From Cetobacterium somerae (GTDB taxonomy: Bacteria; Fusobacteriota; Fusobacteriia; Fusobacteriales; Fusobacteriaceae), in contig NZ_CP092520.1 in assembly GCF_022430525.1 (NCBI RefSeq), forward strand, positions 434,001-498,000: a stretch of 64,000 nt of DNA, given 5' to 3'. The notes beneath the pieces are model-generated. The model did not search any database, was not told the DNA's origin, and was given only the letters and a program-made list of their open reading frames with translations. A program made the position numbers and the translations under genes. Shown here piece by piece: positions 24,693-34,316 of the stretch (positions within the stretch are counted from its first letter, which is position 1; every line of letters starts with the position of its first letter).

Positions 24693-25403
24693 TTATTTTA
24701 AATATTCTTCTACTAATTCTTCAAAAAACAATATAGCATTTCCAAAAAAATCATTTTTTTCTAAATTTCTATCATCTAGTAAATTACTGTTTTTTATTAC
24801 AAAACTTAGTTCAGCGAGCTCTTCCATACTACTATTTTTAATCCCAGTCAAAACTATTATAGGTACTTCTTTTGCTTTAGCTTTTTGACATAAATTTAAA
24901 ATTGCTGCTGTTTCTCCTGATTTTGAAACTACTATTAATACAGGTCTTTCTTCATAATCTCTTTCTACATTCTCCATATATTCTGACATCATAGAAAAAT
25001 AACCAATTACCATTAGTTTATCCGAGATATATTTTGCAATGGGATTTGAAAAACCTACTCCATGAACAAAAATTGGCTTATTTTTTTTTCGCTTCAAAAG
25101 ATTCTTAAACTTCATTCCTTTTTGTAAAGAAAAATCTAAACAATAATTTTCTGTAACACTCTTTTTTTCTACATTTGATTTTAAAGTCAATTCTAATCTA
25201 TAAACCATATCTATAAATCCTTTATACCCCAATTTTTTAGATAAATTCATAACTACTGAAGTTGATGCAAAGCATTCTTTCGCTACTCCCCTAACACCAA
25301 TTTCCAAAGCCTTATCTATATTATTTACTATATAACTTAATGCTAACTCTTCTGATTCTGTTAAATTATATCTTTCCCCTAATTTATATATATCTATCTC
25401 CAT
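24693..25403 (-). CDS. RpiR/MurR family transcriptional regulator (HTH-SIS)
   Basis: 236 residues. The N-terminal HTH_6 domain (about 1-75) contains GVRGVAKECFASTSVVMNLSKKLGYKG, the typical recognition helix of RpiR proteins. The SIS sugar-phosphate-binding domain follows (about 105-210) with VSKSGETAAIL. Such proteins respond to phosphosugars and control sugar or amino-sugar catabolism. No sugar gene is adjacent, so the target lies elsewhere. Confidence 0.88.
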   Translation of the reverse strand: MEIDIYKLGERYNLTESEELALSYIVNNIDKALEIGVRGVAKECFASTSVVMNLSKKLGYKGFIDMVYRLELTLKSNVEKKSVTENYCLDFSLQKGMKFKNLLKRKKNKPIFVHGVGFSNPIAKYISDKLMVIGYFSMMSEYMENVERDYEERPVLIVVSKSGETAAILNLCQKAKAKEVPIIVLTGIKNSSMEELAELSFVIKNSNLLDDRNLEKNDFFGNAILFFEELVEEYLK

Positions 25404-25523
25404 ATTTTACTCCCCTAGTTTTTATTATATTATATCATAATTTTTAAATACTTTTTTTCCATATTTTATGTTATATTATTAAAAAGAAATTATTTAATTA
25501 AATTTATGCGAGGTGTTATTGAT

Positions 25524-26738
25524 ATGGAGCAAATTAGCTTAGAGTGCGCCCTTGAAACTCTATTAAAACAAATACAACCCTTAAACACTGTTGAAGAAAA
25601 ATATATTTTAGATAGTTTAGGCTTTGTCTTAGCCGAAGATATTTTATCTCCTTTGAACAATCCTCCATTTAATCGTTCTCCTTTAGATGGTTTTACTTTT
25701 AATAGTAACGATAGTAACGGTGCTAGTGTCGAAAATCCTATAGCATTTAATGTTATTTCTGAAATTTTTGCAGGAGATTTTTCTAATAAAAAGATTTCTT
25801 CTAAAGAAGCTTTTAGAATAATGACTGGGGCACCGATTCCTGAAGGATGTAATTGTGTTATTAAACAAGAAGATGTAGTTTTTAACGAAGAAACTAAAGT
25901 TTTATATATAACTAAAGAACTTAAACCCTTTGAAAATTTTTGTTTCTTAGGTGAAGATTTAAAAGTTAATGATCTTGTGGTAAAAAAAGGTGAAATCATT
26001 ACATATAATCATATTGGAGTATTTGCTTCTTTAGGAATTAATACTATTAAAGTTTTAAAAAAACCTAAAGTTGGTATTTTAAGTTTAGGAAGCGAATTAA
26101 CTATGCCAGGAGAAACTCTAGAAAAAGGTAAAATTTATAACAGTAATCTTTTCACTCTTATCAGTAAATTAAAACATTTAGGAATTGAAGGCGTTATGTA
26201 TCCTCCAATGAGCGATGACTCAATATTGGTTTCAAACTTTATATCCAAAGAACTTAAAAATATAGATTTATTAATAACTACAGGTGGGGTATCTGTTGGA
26301 AAAAAAGATATTATGCACGATGTAATAAAAGAACTTAATGCCAACAGACTTTTTTGGAAAATTAATATCCAACCTGGAACTCCTGTTTTAGCATCTGAAA
26401 AGGATGGAAAATTAATACTTTCTCTTTCAGGAAATCCTTTTGCATCTTTAGTTAATTTTGAACTTTTAGGGAGACCAATTTTATCTAAACTTAGTTCTAA
26501 CAGTATAAAAAATACAGCAATTGTCGAAGGAATAGTTAAAGGTAGTTTCAATAAAAAATCTTCTAAAAGACGTTTTATTAGAGGATACTTTAAAAACGGT
26601 TATATTTGTTTAAACGATCAAAAACATTCTTCAGGAACTATATCATCTCTTATTGGAAAAAATGCTATTGTTGAAATTTCACCAGGAACACCATGTTTAA
26701 ACGAAGGAGATAAGGTTACGGTGATTTTAATTGATTAA
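25524..26738 (+). CDS. moeA: Molybdopterin molybdenumtransferase
   Basis: 404 residues from ATG at 25524 (GAGGTG eight bases before; the ATG six codons upstream has no ribosome site). MoeA inserts molybdate into adenylylated molybdopterin. Motifs are TGAPIPEGCNCVIKQED, GILSLGSELTMPGE (usually TGDEL), TTGGVSVGKKD, QPGTPVLA and LSLSGNPFASLVNFE. The N-terminal RSPLDGF stands in for SAMDGYA. It overlaps mobAB by eight bases. The module serves the molybdoenzyme on the opposite strand downstream. Confidence 0.93.
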   Translation: MEQISLECALETLLKQIQPLNTVEEKYILDSLGFVLAEDILSPLNNPPFNRSPLDGFTFNSNDSNGASVENPIAFNVISEIFAGDFSNKKISSKEAFRIMTGAPIPEGCNCVIKQEDVVFNEETKVLYITKELKPFENFCFLGEDLKVNDLVVKKGEIITYNHIGVFASLGINTIKVLKKPKVGILSLGSELTMPGETLEKGKIYNSNLFTLISKLKHLGIEGVMYPPMSDDSILVSNFISKELKNIDLLITTGGVSVGKKDIMHDVIKELNANRLFWKINIQPGTPVLASEKDGKLILSLSGNPFASLVNFELLGRPILSKLSSNSIKNTAIVEGIVKGSFNKKSSKRRFIRGYFKNGYICLNDQKHSSGTISSLIGKNAIVEISPGTPCLNEGDKVTVILID

Positions 26739-27825
26739 AATTAAAGATATTAATGTTTTAATTTTAGCAGGTGGAAAAGGCAGTCGAATGAATTACTGTA
26801 ATAAGGCTTTATTGGAATATAACAACGAAACTTTTTTAAATCGACTAAACCATCTTTTTTGCGATTTTAGTAAAATTTATCTATCCTTAAATAGTGAACA
26901 GGATATTTCTACAGATAATTTTATTAGAATTGATGATGATTATAAAGAAATTGGTCCTATATCTGGTTTATATAAAGGTATTTTAGAAAGTGACTTAGAT
27001 TATATTTTTACTGTTCCATGTGATGTTCCTAACTTAACTAAAGATTTTATTGAATATATAGCTAGTTTCGTTTCACCTTATCATGACGCTTTTATAGTTA
27101 GAGATAAAGATGGATTTATTCATCCTTTACTTGGGATTTATACTAAAAAATCGCTTTCTATAATTAAAGATGCTATTGATAATGACGATTTTAAAGTTTT
27201 AAACCTAATGAACAAACTTGATATTAAATTTATTGATTTAAAATATACTATTTTTGATGATAAAAACATCTTAAAAAATATTAATACTCTAGAAGATTAT
27301 AATTCCTTAACTAAAAGTAAAAAAACTAATTTTTTTGCAATTTCTGGAGTTAAAAATTCCGGAAAAACAACTTTGATTACAAAACTTATAAAAAAATTTG
27401 TAGAAAATGGTTTTAAAGTTGGAACTATAAAACATGATGGTCATGATTTTCAAATGGATAATCTTGATTCAGATACTGATAAACATATAAAATCAGGTGC
27501 ATTAGGAACACTTATTTTTTCAAAAAGTAAATATATGTTCTTAGAAAATTCTATTGAAAAAGATTTGAATTTCTACTTAGACTTCTTCAAAAATTATGAT
27601 TTCATAATTCTAGAAGGTTTTAAAAATAGTTCTTATCCTAAAATAGAAGTTATTCGAAAAGAAGTATCTAATATTAGCCAATCTAATAAAAATAATTTAA
27701 AATTTTTAGTAAGTGATTTAGATTTTATTGAGAATGGAGAAAGTTTAGATATTATCGATATTAATGACATTGATAATATTTTTGAAAAGTTGATCAATAT
27801 GATGAGAGAGGATGACCTAATATAA
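26731..27825 (+). CDS. mobAB: MobA-MobB fusion, molybdopterin guanylyltransferase and accessory GTPase
   Basis: The 364-residue protein starts at TTG (26731) inside the end of moeA. Residues 1-190 are MobA: LILAGGKGSRM, then ALLEY, PISGLYKGI and TVPCDVP, which attach GMP to molybdopterin. Residues about 195-364 are MobB with P-loop GVKNSGKTTLI and GTIKHDGHDF. Fusions of the two are known in several anaerobes. The bis-MGD made here is the cofactor of the NasA-like protein encoded convergently. The last codons form the left arm of the terminator. Confidence 0.92.
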   Translation: MIKIKDINVLILAGGKGSRMNYCNKALLEYNNETFLNRLNHLFCDFSKIYLSLNSEQDISTDNFIRIDDDYKEIGPISGLYKGILESDLDYIFTVPCDVPNLTKDFIEYIASFVSPYHDAFIVRDKDGFIHPLLGIYTKKSLSIIKDAIDNDDFKVLNLMNKLDIKFIDLKYTIFDDKNILKNINTLEDYNSLTKSKKTNFFAISGVKNSGKTTLITKLIKKFVENGFKVGTIKHDGHDFQMDNLDSDTDKHIKSGALGTLIFSKSKYMFLENSIEKDLNFYLDFFKNYDFIILEGFKNSSYPKIEVIRKEVSNISQSNKNNLKFLVSDLDFIENGESLDIIDINDIDNIFEKLINMMREDDLI

Positions 27826-27842
27826 TTTAGGTCATCCTCTCT
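27805..27842. terminator. Bidirectional terminator overlapping both gene ends
   Basis: AGAGAGGATGACCTAA and TTAGGTCATCCTCTCT form a 16-bp perfect stem with a six-base loop. The left arm lies inside mobAB and the right arm reaches the stop of the channel gene. Confidence 0.9.
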
Positions 27843-28765
27843 TAATCTTTCTTAAAAAAATAAAATTCTGAAAATCTATAAATTGTATATAAAACAGAGA
27901 TTGTTGTTATAACAATTTCAATCCAAGCTATAAAAGAAAAACTAGGGTATAATTTTCCAAATCTAGTTGCTGCAGTAACGCTTATTGTTAAAGGGAATGT
28001 AAAAGCCGCAAATGTTGGTGCAAAAGGTAATACTTTAGCTCGAAGAACACCTACCCATGCTGTAAAAGTTCCTGTAAAAGCTGCTATTGCCAACAAACAA
28101 GCAACTGTTTGATTAACTTCAAATATTCCACTTAAATATCCTGCTAATAAAAGATTTACTGGAGCAGCCACTACAGGAATAGTAATTTTATATTTATTTT
28201 CAAACCCTAATCTTATTCCTCGTATTATTATAATTGGTAACAATACTATCACTGAAATGAGTCCTATCCACCAAAATGATTTAGCCCAAGGATCAAATCC
28301 CATATTTTTTGCGGTTACAGCTACTGTTATTATTCCTCCGTAAGTTACAAACCATCCAAAATGAAACTCTAGAAGTTTTCCTAATTTAATTCTATAATAT
28401 GTAAATGTAAACCAAAGAGTAAGGTGAACTAAAGAAGCTATAAACCAAATCAATCTTCCTATTTCTGGATTATATCGATATATATATGTTGATATTATTA
28501 AAATTGCCATATCCAATGACGTAATGACAGCACCTCTCATTGTGTCCTGTATGTCATCTAGAAATGAACTATAACAAAATATAATTTTTGAAATATAAGT
28601 AATAACTAAAACTAAAGAGATTAAAATTGTACCTAAAAATATAACTTCTCCATACTTATAACCTATCCCTTCCCATGCTGAACCTAATCCAACTATACCC
28701 AGTCCTAAAGCCGAGGCTCCCGAAGGATATTTTTTTAATTTTTCTATTAAACTACTTTCTGCCAT
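27842..28765 (-). CDS. SLAC1/TehA (TDT) family anion channel or carrier
   Basis: The 307-residue protein has about ten hydrophobic segments. GLGIVGLGSAWEG near the start and the repeated five-by-two helix pattern fit the voltage-dependent anion channel / tellurite-resistance TehA family. Plant SLAC1 conducts nitrate and chloride. Lying 13 bases after a nitrate reductase-like gene, it is a natural candidate for nitrate or nitrite passage; this is inference. The family also includes dicarboxylate carriers. Confidence 0.8.
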   Translation of the reverse strand: MAESSLIEKLKKYPSGASALGLGIVGLGSAWEGIGYKYGEVIFLGTILISLVLVITYISKIIFCYSSFLDDIQDTMRGAVITSLDMAILIISTYIYRYNPEIGRLIWFIASLVHLTLWFTFTYYRIKLGKLLEFHFGWFVTYGGIITVAVTAKNMGFDPWAKSFWWIGLISVIVLLPIIIIRGIRLGFENKYKITIPVVAAPVNLLLAGYLSGIFEVNQTVACLLAIAAFTGTFTAWVGVLRAKVLPFAPTFAAFTFPLTISVTAATRFGKLYPSFSFIAWIEIVITTISVLYTIYRFSEFYFFKKD

Positions 28766-28778
28766 AAAGCCTCCTAAT

Positions 28779-30854
28779 TTAAATTTTCTTTATAGATACT
28801 GTTGCATACTTATAAGATGGCTCTTTTGAATATGGATCATATAGAGAATCTGTTAGTCTATTTGCCACATTATAATGCATAGATATGAAAACTTGTCCTA
28901 CTACTACTTCGTCGCTTATTTTAACTTTTATATTACAATTTCCATTTTTAGATGATACCAAAACTAGATCCTCATCCTTTATTTTTAAAGCATCCGCATC
29001 TTGCTGATTTATTAGTAAATAGTCTTCCTTTGGATATGTATGTTGTACTATTGGCATATTCCTTGTTCTTGTTAACGTATGCCAAAGACCTACTCCTCCT
29101 CTTCCTGTAATTAAATAAAACGGATACTGCTCATTTGGAATTTCTGGATATTCTTGTGGAGCTTCAAATATAAATTTTCCTTTTTTATTTTCTGTATAAA
29201 AATTATAATCTTCAAACAATATTCTATAATCATTCTCTAAATTTTCTTTATATCTTAAAGGCCATTGAACTCCATTACTATTTTTTAAATTGTCATATTC
29301 AACTCCTGTTATATCACAAGGCATCCCTTCAGATATAGCTTTCATCAAATTAAAAGCATCTTTAGGAGTCTTCCATTTATCTAATTTTAATTTATCATTT
29401 AACCCTAAAGCTTTTCCAATTTCTAGTATTATTTCATAATCACTTTTTATTCCTTCTGGAGGTTCAACTACTTTTTGAACTGCCCCAAGTCTTCTCTCAG
29501 TATTTATAAAAGTTCCTTCTTTTTCTAGAGATGTCGCTGTCGGTAAAAATAAATCTGCCTCTTTTGCTGTTTCTGTATCATAATATATGTCTTGTACTAC
29601 TAGAAAATCAATTTTTGAATTAAAATTTTCCATAAGTGTATTGTGTGGATAAGATACCATTGGATTAGTTGCTATTATCCAAAGTCCTTTAATATCTTTT
29701 GTTTCTACCTTTTCAATAATTTCATTAAATGCCAATGTTGCTCTTGTTGGAATTATCTCATCTTGTATTTCTAAAATATCTCTTATTATTTTTCTATCAT
29801 TTTCTGAATTAAATTTCCTTCCAGCAAAAAGACAAGTTTCTGCACTATAAAGTCTAGAACCCATAGCATTACATTGCCCGGTTAAGGAGTTGGGCCCACA
29901 CCCTTCTTTTCCAATAGCTTTTATTAAAAAACAAATATTTATTATTGCTTCTGCTGTTCTTGTGGCTTCATAACTTTGATTTACACCCATAGTCCACCAA
30001 AACGACACCTTTTTTTTATTATGTATTTTTTCTGCTAATTCTATTAATACATTATCTTTTATTCCACAACTATCTTCTAATTTATCTAAAGTGTATTCCG
30101 ATACAAATTTTTTAAATTCATCAAAATTCTCTATTTTGTTTCTAGCAAACTCTTCATCTATGTAATTTTTTTCAATTAAATGATTAGCTAAAGTATAAAG
30201 TAAAGATAAATCTCCTTTTAATTTTATAGGTATCCACATGTTAGCCATTTTTGCTGTTTCTGTTTTTCTAGGATCAATCACTACTATCTCTGCATCCTTA
30301 TTCTCTTTTCTTAATCTCCACCATGGAACTGGATGACTAATAGCTGGATTTGATCCTATAAAAATAGCTAACTCTGTTGTCATTAAATCATTCCAAGAGT
30401 ATGGAGGTGCATCAAATCCAAAAGATTGATTATAAGAAACTGCTGCTGTTGCCATACATAGCCTTGTATTTCCATCACCTTCCATTCCTAATCCAAATCT
30501 TCCTACATAACCTAAAATCGCCATTTCTTCTAAAGGTATCTGACCTGTACTTAAAAAAGCTAAAGATCCTCTTCCATATTTATTATTTATATCAATAAAT
30601 TTTTCTGCAATAATTTCATATGCTTTTTCCCAAGAAATTGGATTCATTTTTCCTGTTTCATCTCTCAATAATGGTGTAGTAACTCTATGCTCCATTGAAT
30701 TTTGATAAGCTATGTTTCTTCCTTTTATACAAGCTAAACCTTTATTAACTGGATGTGTTATTGCTGGTTTACAAGACAATATATTATTATTTTCCACTTC
30801 AAACTCTAAATTACATCCAGTAGCACAAAAACTACATGTTGTTTGTATCCTCAT
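28779..30854 (-). CDS. Molybdopterin oxidoreductase, NasA/NarB-type nitrate reductase-like
   Basis: 691 residues. The N-terminal 4Fe-4S site is C7-x2-C10-x3-C14 and C42. NTRLCMATAAVSY (C133) supplies a cysteine as molybdenum ligand, as in Nap/Nas enzymes. FIGSNPAISHPVPWWRLR matches assimilatory nitrate reductases, and the C-terminal molybdopterin-dinucleotide-binding block includes TGRGGVGLWHTLTRTRN. There is no Tat signal, so it acts in the cytoplasm. No electron-transfer subunit is nearby. A formate dehydrogenase-like role is possible; NasA/NarB is preferred by motif and length. Confidence 0.82.
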   Translation of the reverse strand: MRIQTTCSFCATGCNLEFEVENNNILSCKPAITHPVNKGLACIKGRNIAYQNSMEHRVTTPLLRDETGKMNPISWEKAYEIIAEKFIDINNKYGRGSLAFLSTGQIPLEEMAILGYVGRFGLGMEGDGNTRLCMATAAVSYNQSFGFDAPPYSWNDLMTTELAIFIGSNPAISHPVPWWRLRKENKDAEIVVIDPRKTETAKMANMWIPIKLKGDLSLLYTLANHLIEKNYIDEEFARNKIENFDEFKKFVSEYTLDKLEDSCGIKDNVLIELAEKIHNKKKVSFWWTMGVNQSYEATRTAEAIINICFLIKAIGKEGCGPNSLTGQCNAMGSRLYSAETCLFAGRKFNSENDRKIIRDILEIQDEIIPTRATLAFNEIIEKVETKDIKGLWIIATNPMVSYPHNTLMENFNSKIDFLVVQDIYYDTETAKEADLFLPTATSLEKEGTFINTERRLGAVQKVVEPPEGIKSDYEIILEIGKALGLNDKLKLDKWKTPKDAFNLMKAISEGMPCDITGVEYDNLKNSNGVQWPLRYKENLENDYRILFEDYNFYTENKKGKFIFEAPQEYPEIPNEQYPFYLITGRGGVGLWHTLTRTRNMPIVQHTYPKEDYLLINQQDADALKIKDEDLVLVSSKNGNCNIKVKISDEVVVGQVFISMHYNVANRLTDSLYDPYSKEPSYKYATVSIKKI

Positions 30855-30991
30855 TCCTTTACCTCCGCTTTTTATTTATATTTTTTTATTCTTTTTTTTA
30901 TTTTTTTTCCTTTAATTTAAATTTATAAAAGGAGAGTAGAGTATTATCTTGTAGAATACTTTTAAATATATAAGGAGAGTGAAGAAATATT

Positions 30992-31924
30992 ATGATAAAA
31001 ATTTTTAATCTTAAATTATCCATAGCTTTTTTTCTACTTACATTATTTTCATTTTCTAAATCAGCTATCATTGAAAAAGAACTTTTATACGATAAGTATA
31101 CTTTACCTGATGCCTACATAATAAAAATAGGAGACAACTATACTCAACATAGAGGTTACGACTGGACAAAAATATCTAATATATTAGATGATGTTGATAA
31201 CTTTACTCACGATCAATATAATTTAGGATCTTTAAAAAATTATAAAAATGTAAATGGAAAACCTGGACCAGCTATAAAAATGAAATCTCCTCCAGAATCT
31301 GATATATATGGCGTTCGAAGAAATCAAGGAATACCTTTATATTCTGAAAATAATTTAAATCAACCTGAAAGATATGCTTGGGACGGTAGTTTAGTAAAAA
31401 TTTTATCACGAAATGGAAATTTTTCTAAGGTTCAAGCTAAGGATATTGATGGTATTTGGTATATCCCAAATAGGTATATAGAAACTCTTCCAACTAAAAG
31501 ATTTAATAAAATAATTGTTATAAATAGAAGTTTTCAAAACGTTGTTACTCTTGAAAGAGTGGGAGGTATTTGGAAAATAAGAAGTAAAAATCCTATTACT
31601 ACTGGAAAAGATAAGTTACCCTATAGTTATGCTACTCCGTTAGGAGTTTTTGTAACTCAAAACAAATTGAAAAGAATGGATTATATGAAATTTGGAAATG
31701 AATCTGAACCTGGTGGTTATTCTCCTTATGCTACAAGATTCTCTGGTGGTGGTTATTTCCATGGATTTCCTGTAGACCTTCCAAGAACAAGCATCATCGA
31801 ATATAGCAATTCTTTAGGATCTCTTCCTATTTCACATATGTGTGTTAGATCTTCTGCTTCTCATGCTCAATTTGTATATAATTGGGCTGAAGTTGATAAG
31901 TCTTTATTTATAGTTATTGATTAA
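30992..31924 (+). CDS. L,D-transpeptidase (YkuD) family exported protein
   Basis: The 310-residue protein has a signal peptide (about residues 1-24). A middle region (about 110-165) resembles an SH3-like domain. The C-terminus holds the YkuD catalytic segment: HGFP, then SHMCVR with nucleophile C284; Met replaces the second-position Gly of SHGC. The family links meso-diaminopimelate residues, or attaches lipoprotein, in the periplasm. The start ATG follows AAGGAGAGTG. The gene is divergent from the nasA-like gene and monocistronic. Confidence 0.85.
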   Translation: MIKIFNLKLSIAFFLLTLFSFSKSAIIEKELLYDKYTLPDAYIIKIGDNYTQHRGYDWTKISNILDDVDNFTHDQYNLGSLKNYKNVNGKPGPAIKMKSPPESDIYGVRRNQGIPLYSENNLNQPERYAWDGSLVKILSRNGNFSKVQAKDIDGIWYIPNRYIETLPTKRFNKIIVINRSFQNVVTLERVGGIWKIRSKNPITTGKDKLPYSYATPLGVFVTQNKLKRMDYMKFGNESEPGGYSPYATRFSGGGYFHGFPVDLPRTSIIEYSNSLGSLPISHMCVRSSASHAQFVYNWAEVDKSLFIVID

Positions 31925-31931
31925 TGTATAT

Positions 31932-31961
31932 AAAAAGGGAACTTAAAAAAGTTCCCTTTTT
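31932..31961. terminator. Bidirectional terminator
   Basis: AAAAAGGGAAC and GTTCCCTTTTT with an eight-base loop, between convergent genes. Confidence 0.88.
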
Positions 31962-33648
31962 ATACTAATGTTCCATAGTAATCTATAAATGTATACTGTT
32001 CCCATTTTCCTTTTACAACATTTAAGACTCTACTATTATTGTACTGAATTAAAATCTCTCTATTTTTTATTAATTTCTCTATATCTTCTTTAAATTTTTT
32101 ATTAATTTCTTCTAAAGTTTTTATATTTAAAAACTTTATATATTCTTTAAGCCGATAGATAGTTTCATAATTTTGTGTTCCTCCATAATCTTTTAAAGAC
32201 CAATAGTTTTCTAACTCCTTGTCTAAATTATAATTTAACTTTATATTTTTACTTAGAGTAAAATCTCCTATTTTATATTCCTCTTTATTCACTATATTTT
32301 TTTCTATAAACTCTCTTAAATTATCTAATCCTCCATATCTCGTATAATAAAGATAACTTTGACTTATTTTTAAATATTGCTTATTTCTATTTTTTTCAAG
32401 TTCATTCTCTTGAAACATAATAAAAATAGGTAAATATATATCTAAAATATAGCTATAAATAAGTTCTTTTTTCGTTAATAATTTACCTTCTTTTTTTCTA
32501 TAATATCTAGAATATCTTATACAATCTTCAACTATCTCTTCTAAATTTAAGCCATCTAAAGTTAAATTTAATTGTTTAGATTTTAATATAATTTCTTCTT
32601 TATAGAAATTATATACTTGCTCAAACCATCTTTGCATTCCAACAATAAATCCTGGAATATCATTAACTAGATTAAATAGAGCAATTTCTCCTATTATTAA
32701 TGTTTCTCTTCTAAACTGCTTTTTAGAATATTCTCTAATAGCTTTTATTTTTCCTTTTGTATCATCAGTATAAAATATAATTTTATCAATATAATAGAGT
32801 TTTCTAAAATCATCTATTAAAAAACTATCTAAATTAATATCTGTTTTTAAATCTTTTACTAATAAAATTTTATTTCTATTTAAATAATCAATTAATGTAT
32901 TTGTATAGCCTCTTTGATATTTATTTCCTAGCCTATACGTATTTTTATATTTTAAATACTCTACAAAAATATCTCCATTATTTTCATTTTCTAAATTTTT
33001 AAAATTAGAAATTAATATATTTACAATGGGAGTAAAAACTCTTTGATACCACACAATTGCTTTCTCTAAATTTTCTTCTCCTAAAAAGTAAAGATTTAAA
33101 AACTTTCTAACCTCTTCTCTTAATTCCTTGTAATTCTCTACTCTTGAACATTCTATATTACTTAAGCCACTTTCCTTTTCAAAACTAAATCTTTCTCTTG
33201 AGAGTTTATCAATCTCTTCATTATTTTGAGAAAAAAACTCATAGACTTCTGCTTCTATTGAATGAAAATTTAAATTTTTAGCTACTGAAATTCTATGATT
33301 TCCATCGTATACATAATATTCCTCTCTAAATTTATATAAAATAACTGGTGGCAAACTTCCACTTTCTAAATATTTTATATATACTGAACTCCATCTTCCT
33401 TTGGACTCTTCTCTTAATGGATTAAAATCTTTATCAAAATCCTGAGCTTTTTCAACAGTTCCAATAATTTTTCCAATGGGGACTTCTTTTACACCTAAAT
33501 AAATTCTATTAGATAGTTGATTCTCTTTTTCTACGACACTAAATTCCTTTATTTTTCTATTTTCTCTATCAAAAAAATTAAATCTAGTTTTTCTCAAAGC
33601 CTTTTTAAAGGCTAGTTCAGCTTCTTCTTTATCTATGTCAAATTTCAT
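31960..33648 (-). CDS. Large protein with ParB/sulfiredoxin-like N-terminal domain
   Basis: The 562-residue protein has no recognised full-length family. The first 135 residues look like a ParB/Srx nuclease-fold domain: KEVPIGKIIGTV, PPVILYK and YDGNHRISVAK with D115, H118 and R119. The rest is charged, rich in Tyr, Lys and Glu, predicted alpha-helical and without a membrane segment. It is encoded eight bases after a metallophosphoesterase, so the two are cotranscribed. The fold can act in CTP hydrolysis or in DNA binding; which applies here is not known. Confidence 0.7.
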   Translation of the reverse strand: MKFDIDKEEAELAFKKALRKTRFNFFDRENRKIKEFSVVEKENQLSNRIYLGVKEVPIGKIIGTVEKAQDFDKDFNPLREESKGRWSSVYIKYLESGSLPPVILYKFREEYYVYDGNHRISVAKNLNFHSIEAEVYEFFSQNNEEIDKLSRERFSFEKESGLSNIECSRVENYKELREEVRKFLNLYFLGEENLEKAIVWYQRVFTPIVNILISNFKNLENENNGDIFVEYLKYKNTYRLGNKYQRGYTNTLIDYLNRNKILLVKDLKTDINLDSFLIDDFRKLYYIDKIIFYTDDTKGKIKAIREYSKKQFRRETLIIGEIALFNLVNDIPGFIVGMQRWFEQVYNFYKEEIILKSKQLNLTLDGLNLEEIVEDCIRYSRYYRKKEGKLLTKKELIYSYILDIYLPIFIMFQENELEKNRNKQYLKISQSYLYYTRYGGLDNLREFIEKNIVNKEEYKIGDFTLSKNIKLNYNLDKELENYWSLKDYGGTQNYETIYRLKEYIKFLNIKTLEEINKKFKEDIEKLIKNREILIQYNNSRVLNVVKGKWEQYTFIDYYGTLV

Positions 33649-33656
33649 TTTCCCTC

Positions 33657-34253
33657 CTAAGAGAAATCCAAATCTAAGACCTTATATCCAAATACATTTA
33701 TTATTTTTGTATTTTCAAATTGGCCCTCTTGAATCTCATGGTGACTTTTTAAATGGATATGTCCATGTAACCAATATTTTGGTTTTAAAAGATCAATCGC
33801 TTTTCTATAACTATTAAAACCTTTATGTATTGGATCATCACCTTCATTTATTCCTCCAATAGGTGAATGACTAATAACTAAATCAACTGTTTTAAACATT
33901 GTTTTAACATAACTTTTCATAACCATAAAAAAAACATCTTTTTCGCTGTATTGATGTGCTCCCATTGAGTACCTTTGACTTCCATCAAATCCAACAATTT
34001 TTACCCCTTTTACCGTACAATTCTCTCCACCATCTATATTTTTACAAAAACTTATATCATGATCACCTGCATATATATGATTTCCATTAACATAAACTAG
34101 CTCTTTATTTAAAACAGTAAAAAGGTAATCTAAATATTTATTACTAACATCTCCACAAGATACTATCAATTCTATATCTTTAAACATCTCTTTTAAAATT
34201 TCAGGAGAATATCTCTCCAATGTTGCTTCATCACTAACTGCAAGTATCTTCAT
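33657..34253 (-). CDS. Calcineurin-like metallophosphoesterase
   Basis: The 198-residue protein has the metallophosphoesterase motifs SDEA (residues 7-10; Glu stands where DxH usually has His), GDVS (34-37), GNH (57-59), HSP (129-131) and HGHIH (163-167). Members cleave phosphoesters with two metals in the active site. Size and motifs match a cytosolic YfcE/ICC-like protein. The gene is first in a pair with the ParB-like gene. The substrate is unknown. Confidence 0.85.
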   Translation of the reverse strand: MKILAVSDEATLERYSPEILKEMFKDIELIVSCGDVSNKYLDYLFTVLNKELVYVNGNHIYAGDHDISFCKNIDGGENCTVKGVKIVGFDGSQRYSMGAHQYSEKDVFFMVMKSYVKTMFKTVDLVISHSPIGGINEGDDPIHKGFNSYRKAIDLLKPKYWLHGHIHLKSHHEIQEGQFENTKIINVFGYKVLDLDFS

Positions 34254-34279
34254 TTCTCAACTCCTAATTTTTAATAGAC

Positions 34280-34309
34280 AAAAACTACCATAAATATATG
34301 GTAGTTTTT
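34280..34309 (-). terminator. Terminator of the mal-glgP operon
   Basis: AAAACTACCAT and ATGGTAGTTTT around a short loop, just after glgP on the minus strand. Confidence 0.82.
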
Positions 34310-34316
34310 ATTTATA

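Noticed and set aside
28779-30854. Selenocysteine formate dehydrogenase
   Set aside because: The frame has no internal TGA; the ligand position is cysteine, and flanking motifs resemble NasA/NarB.
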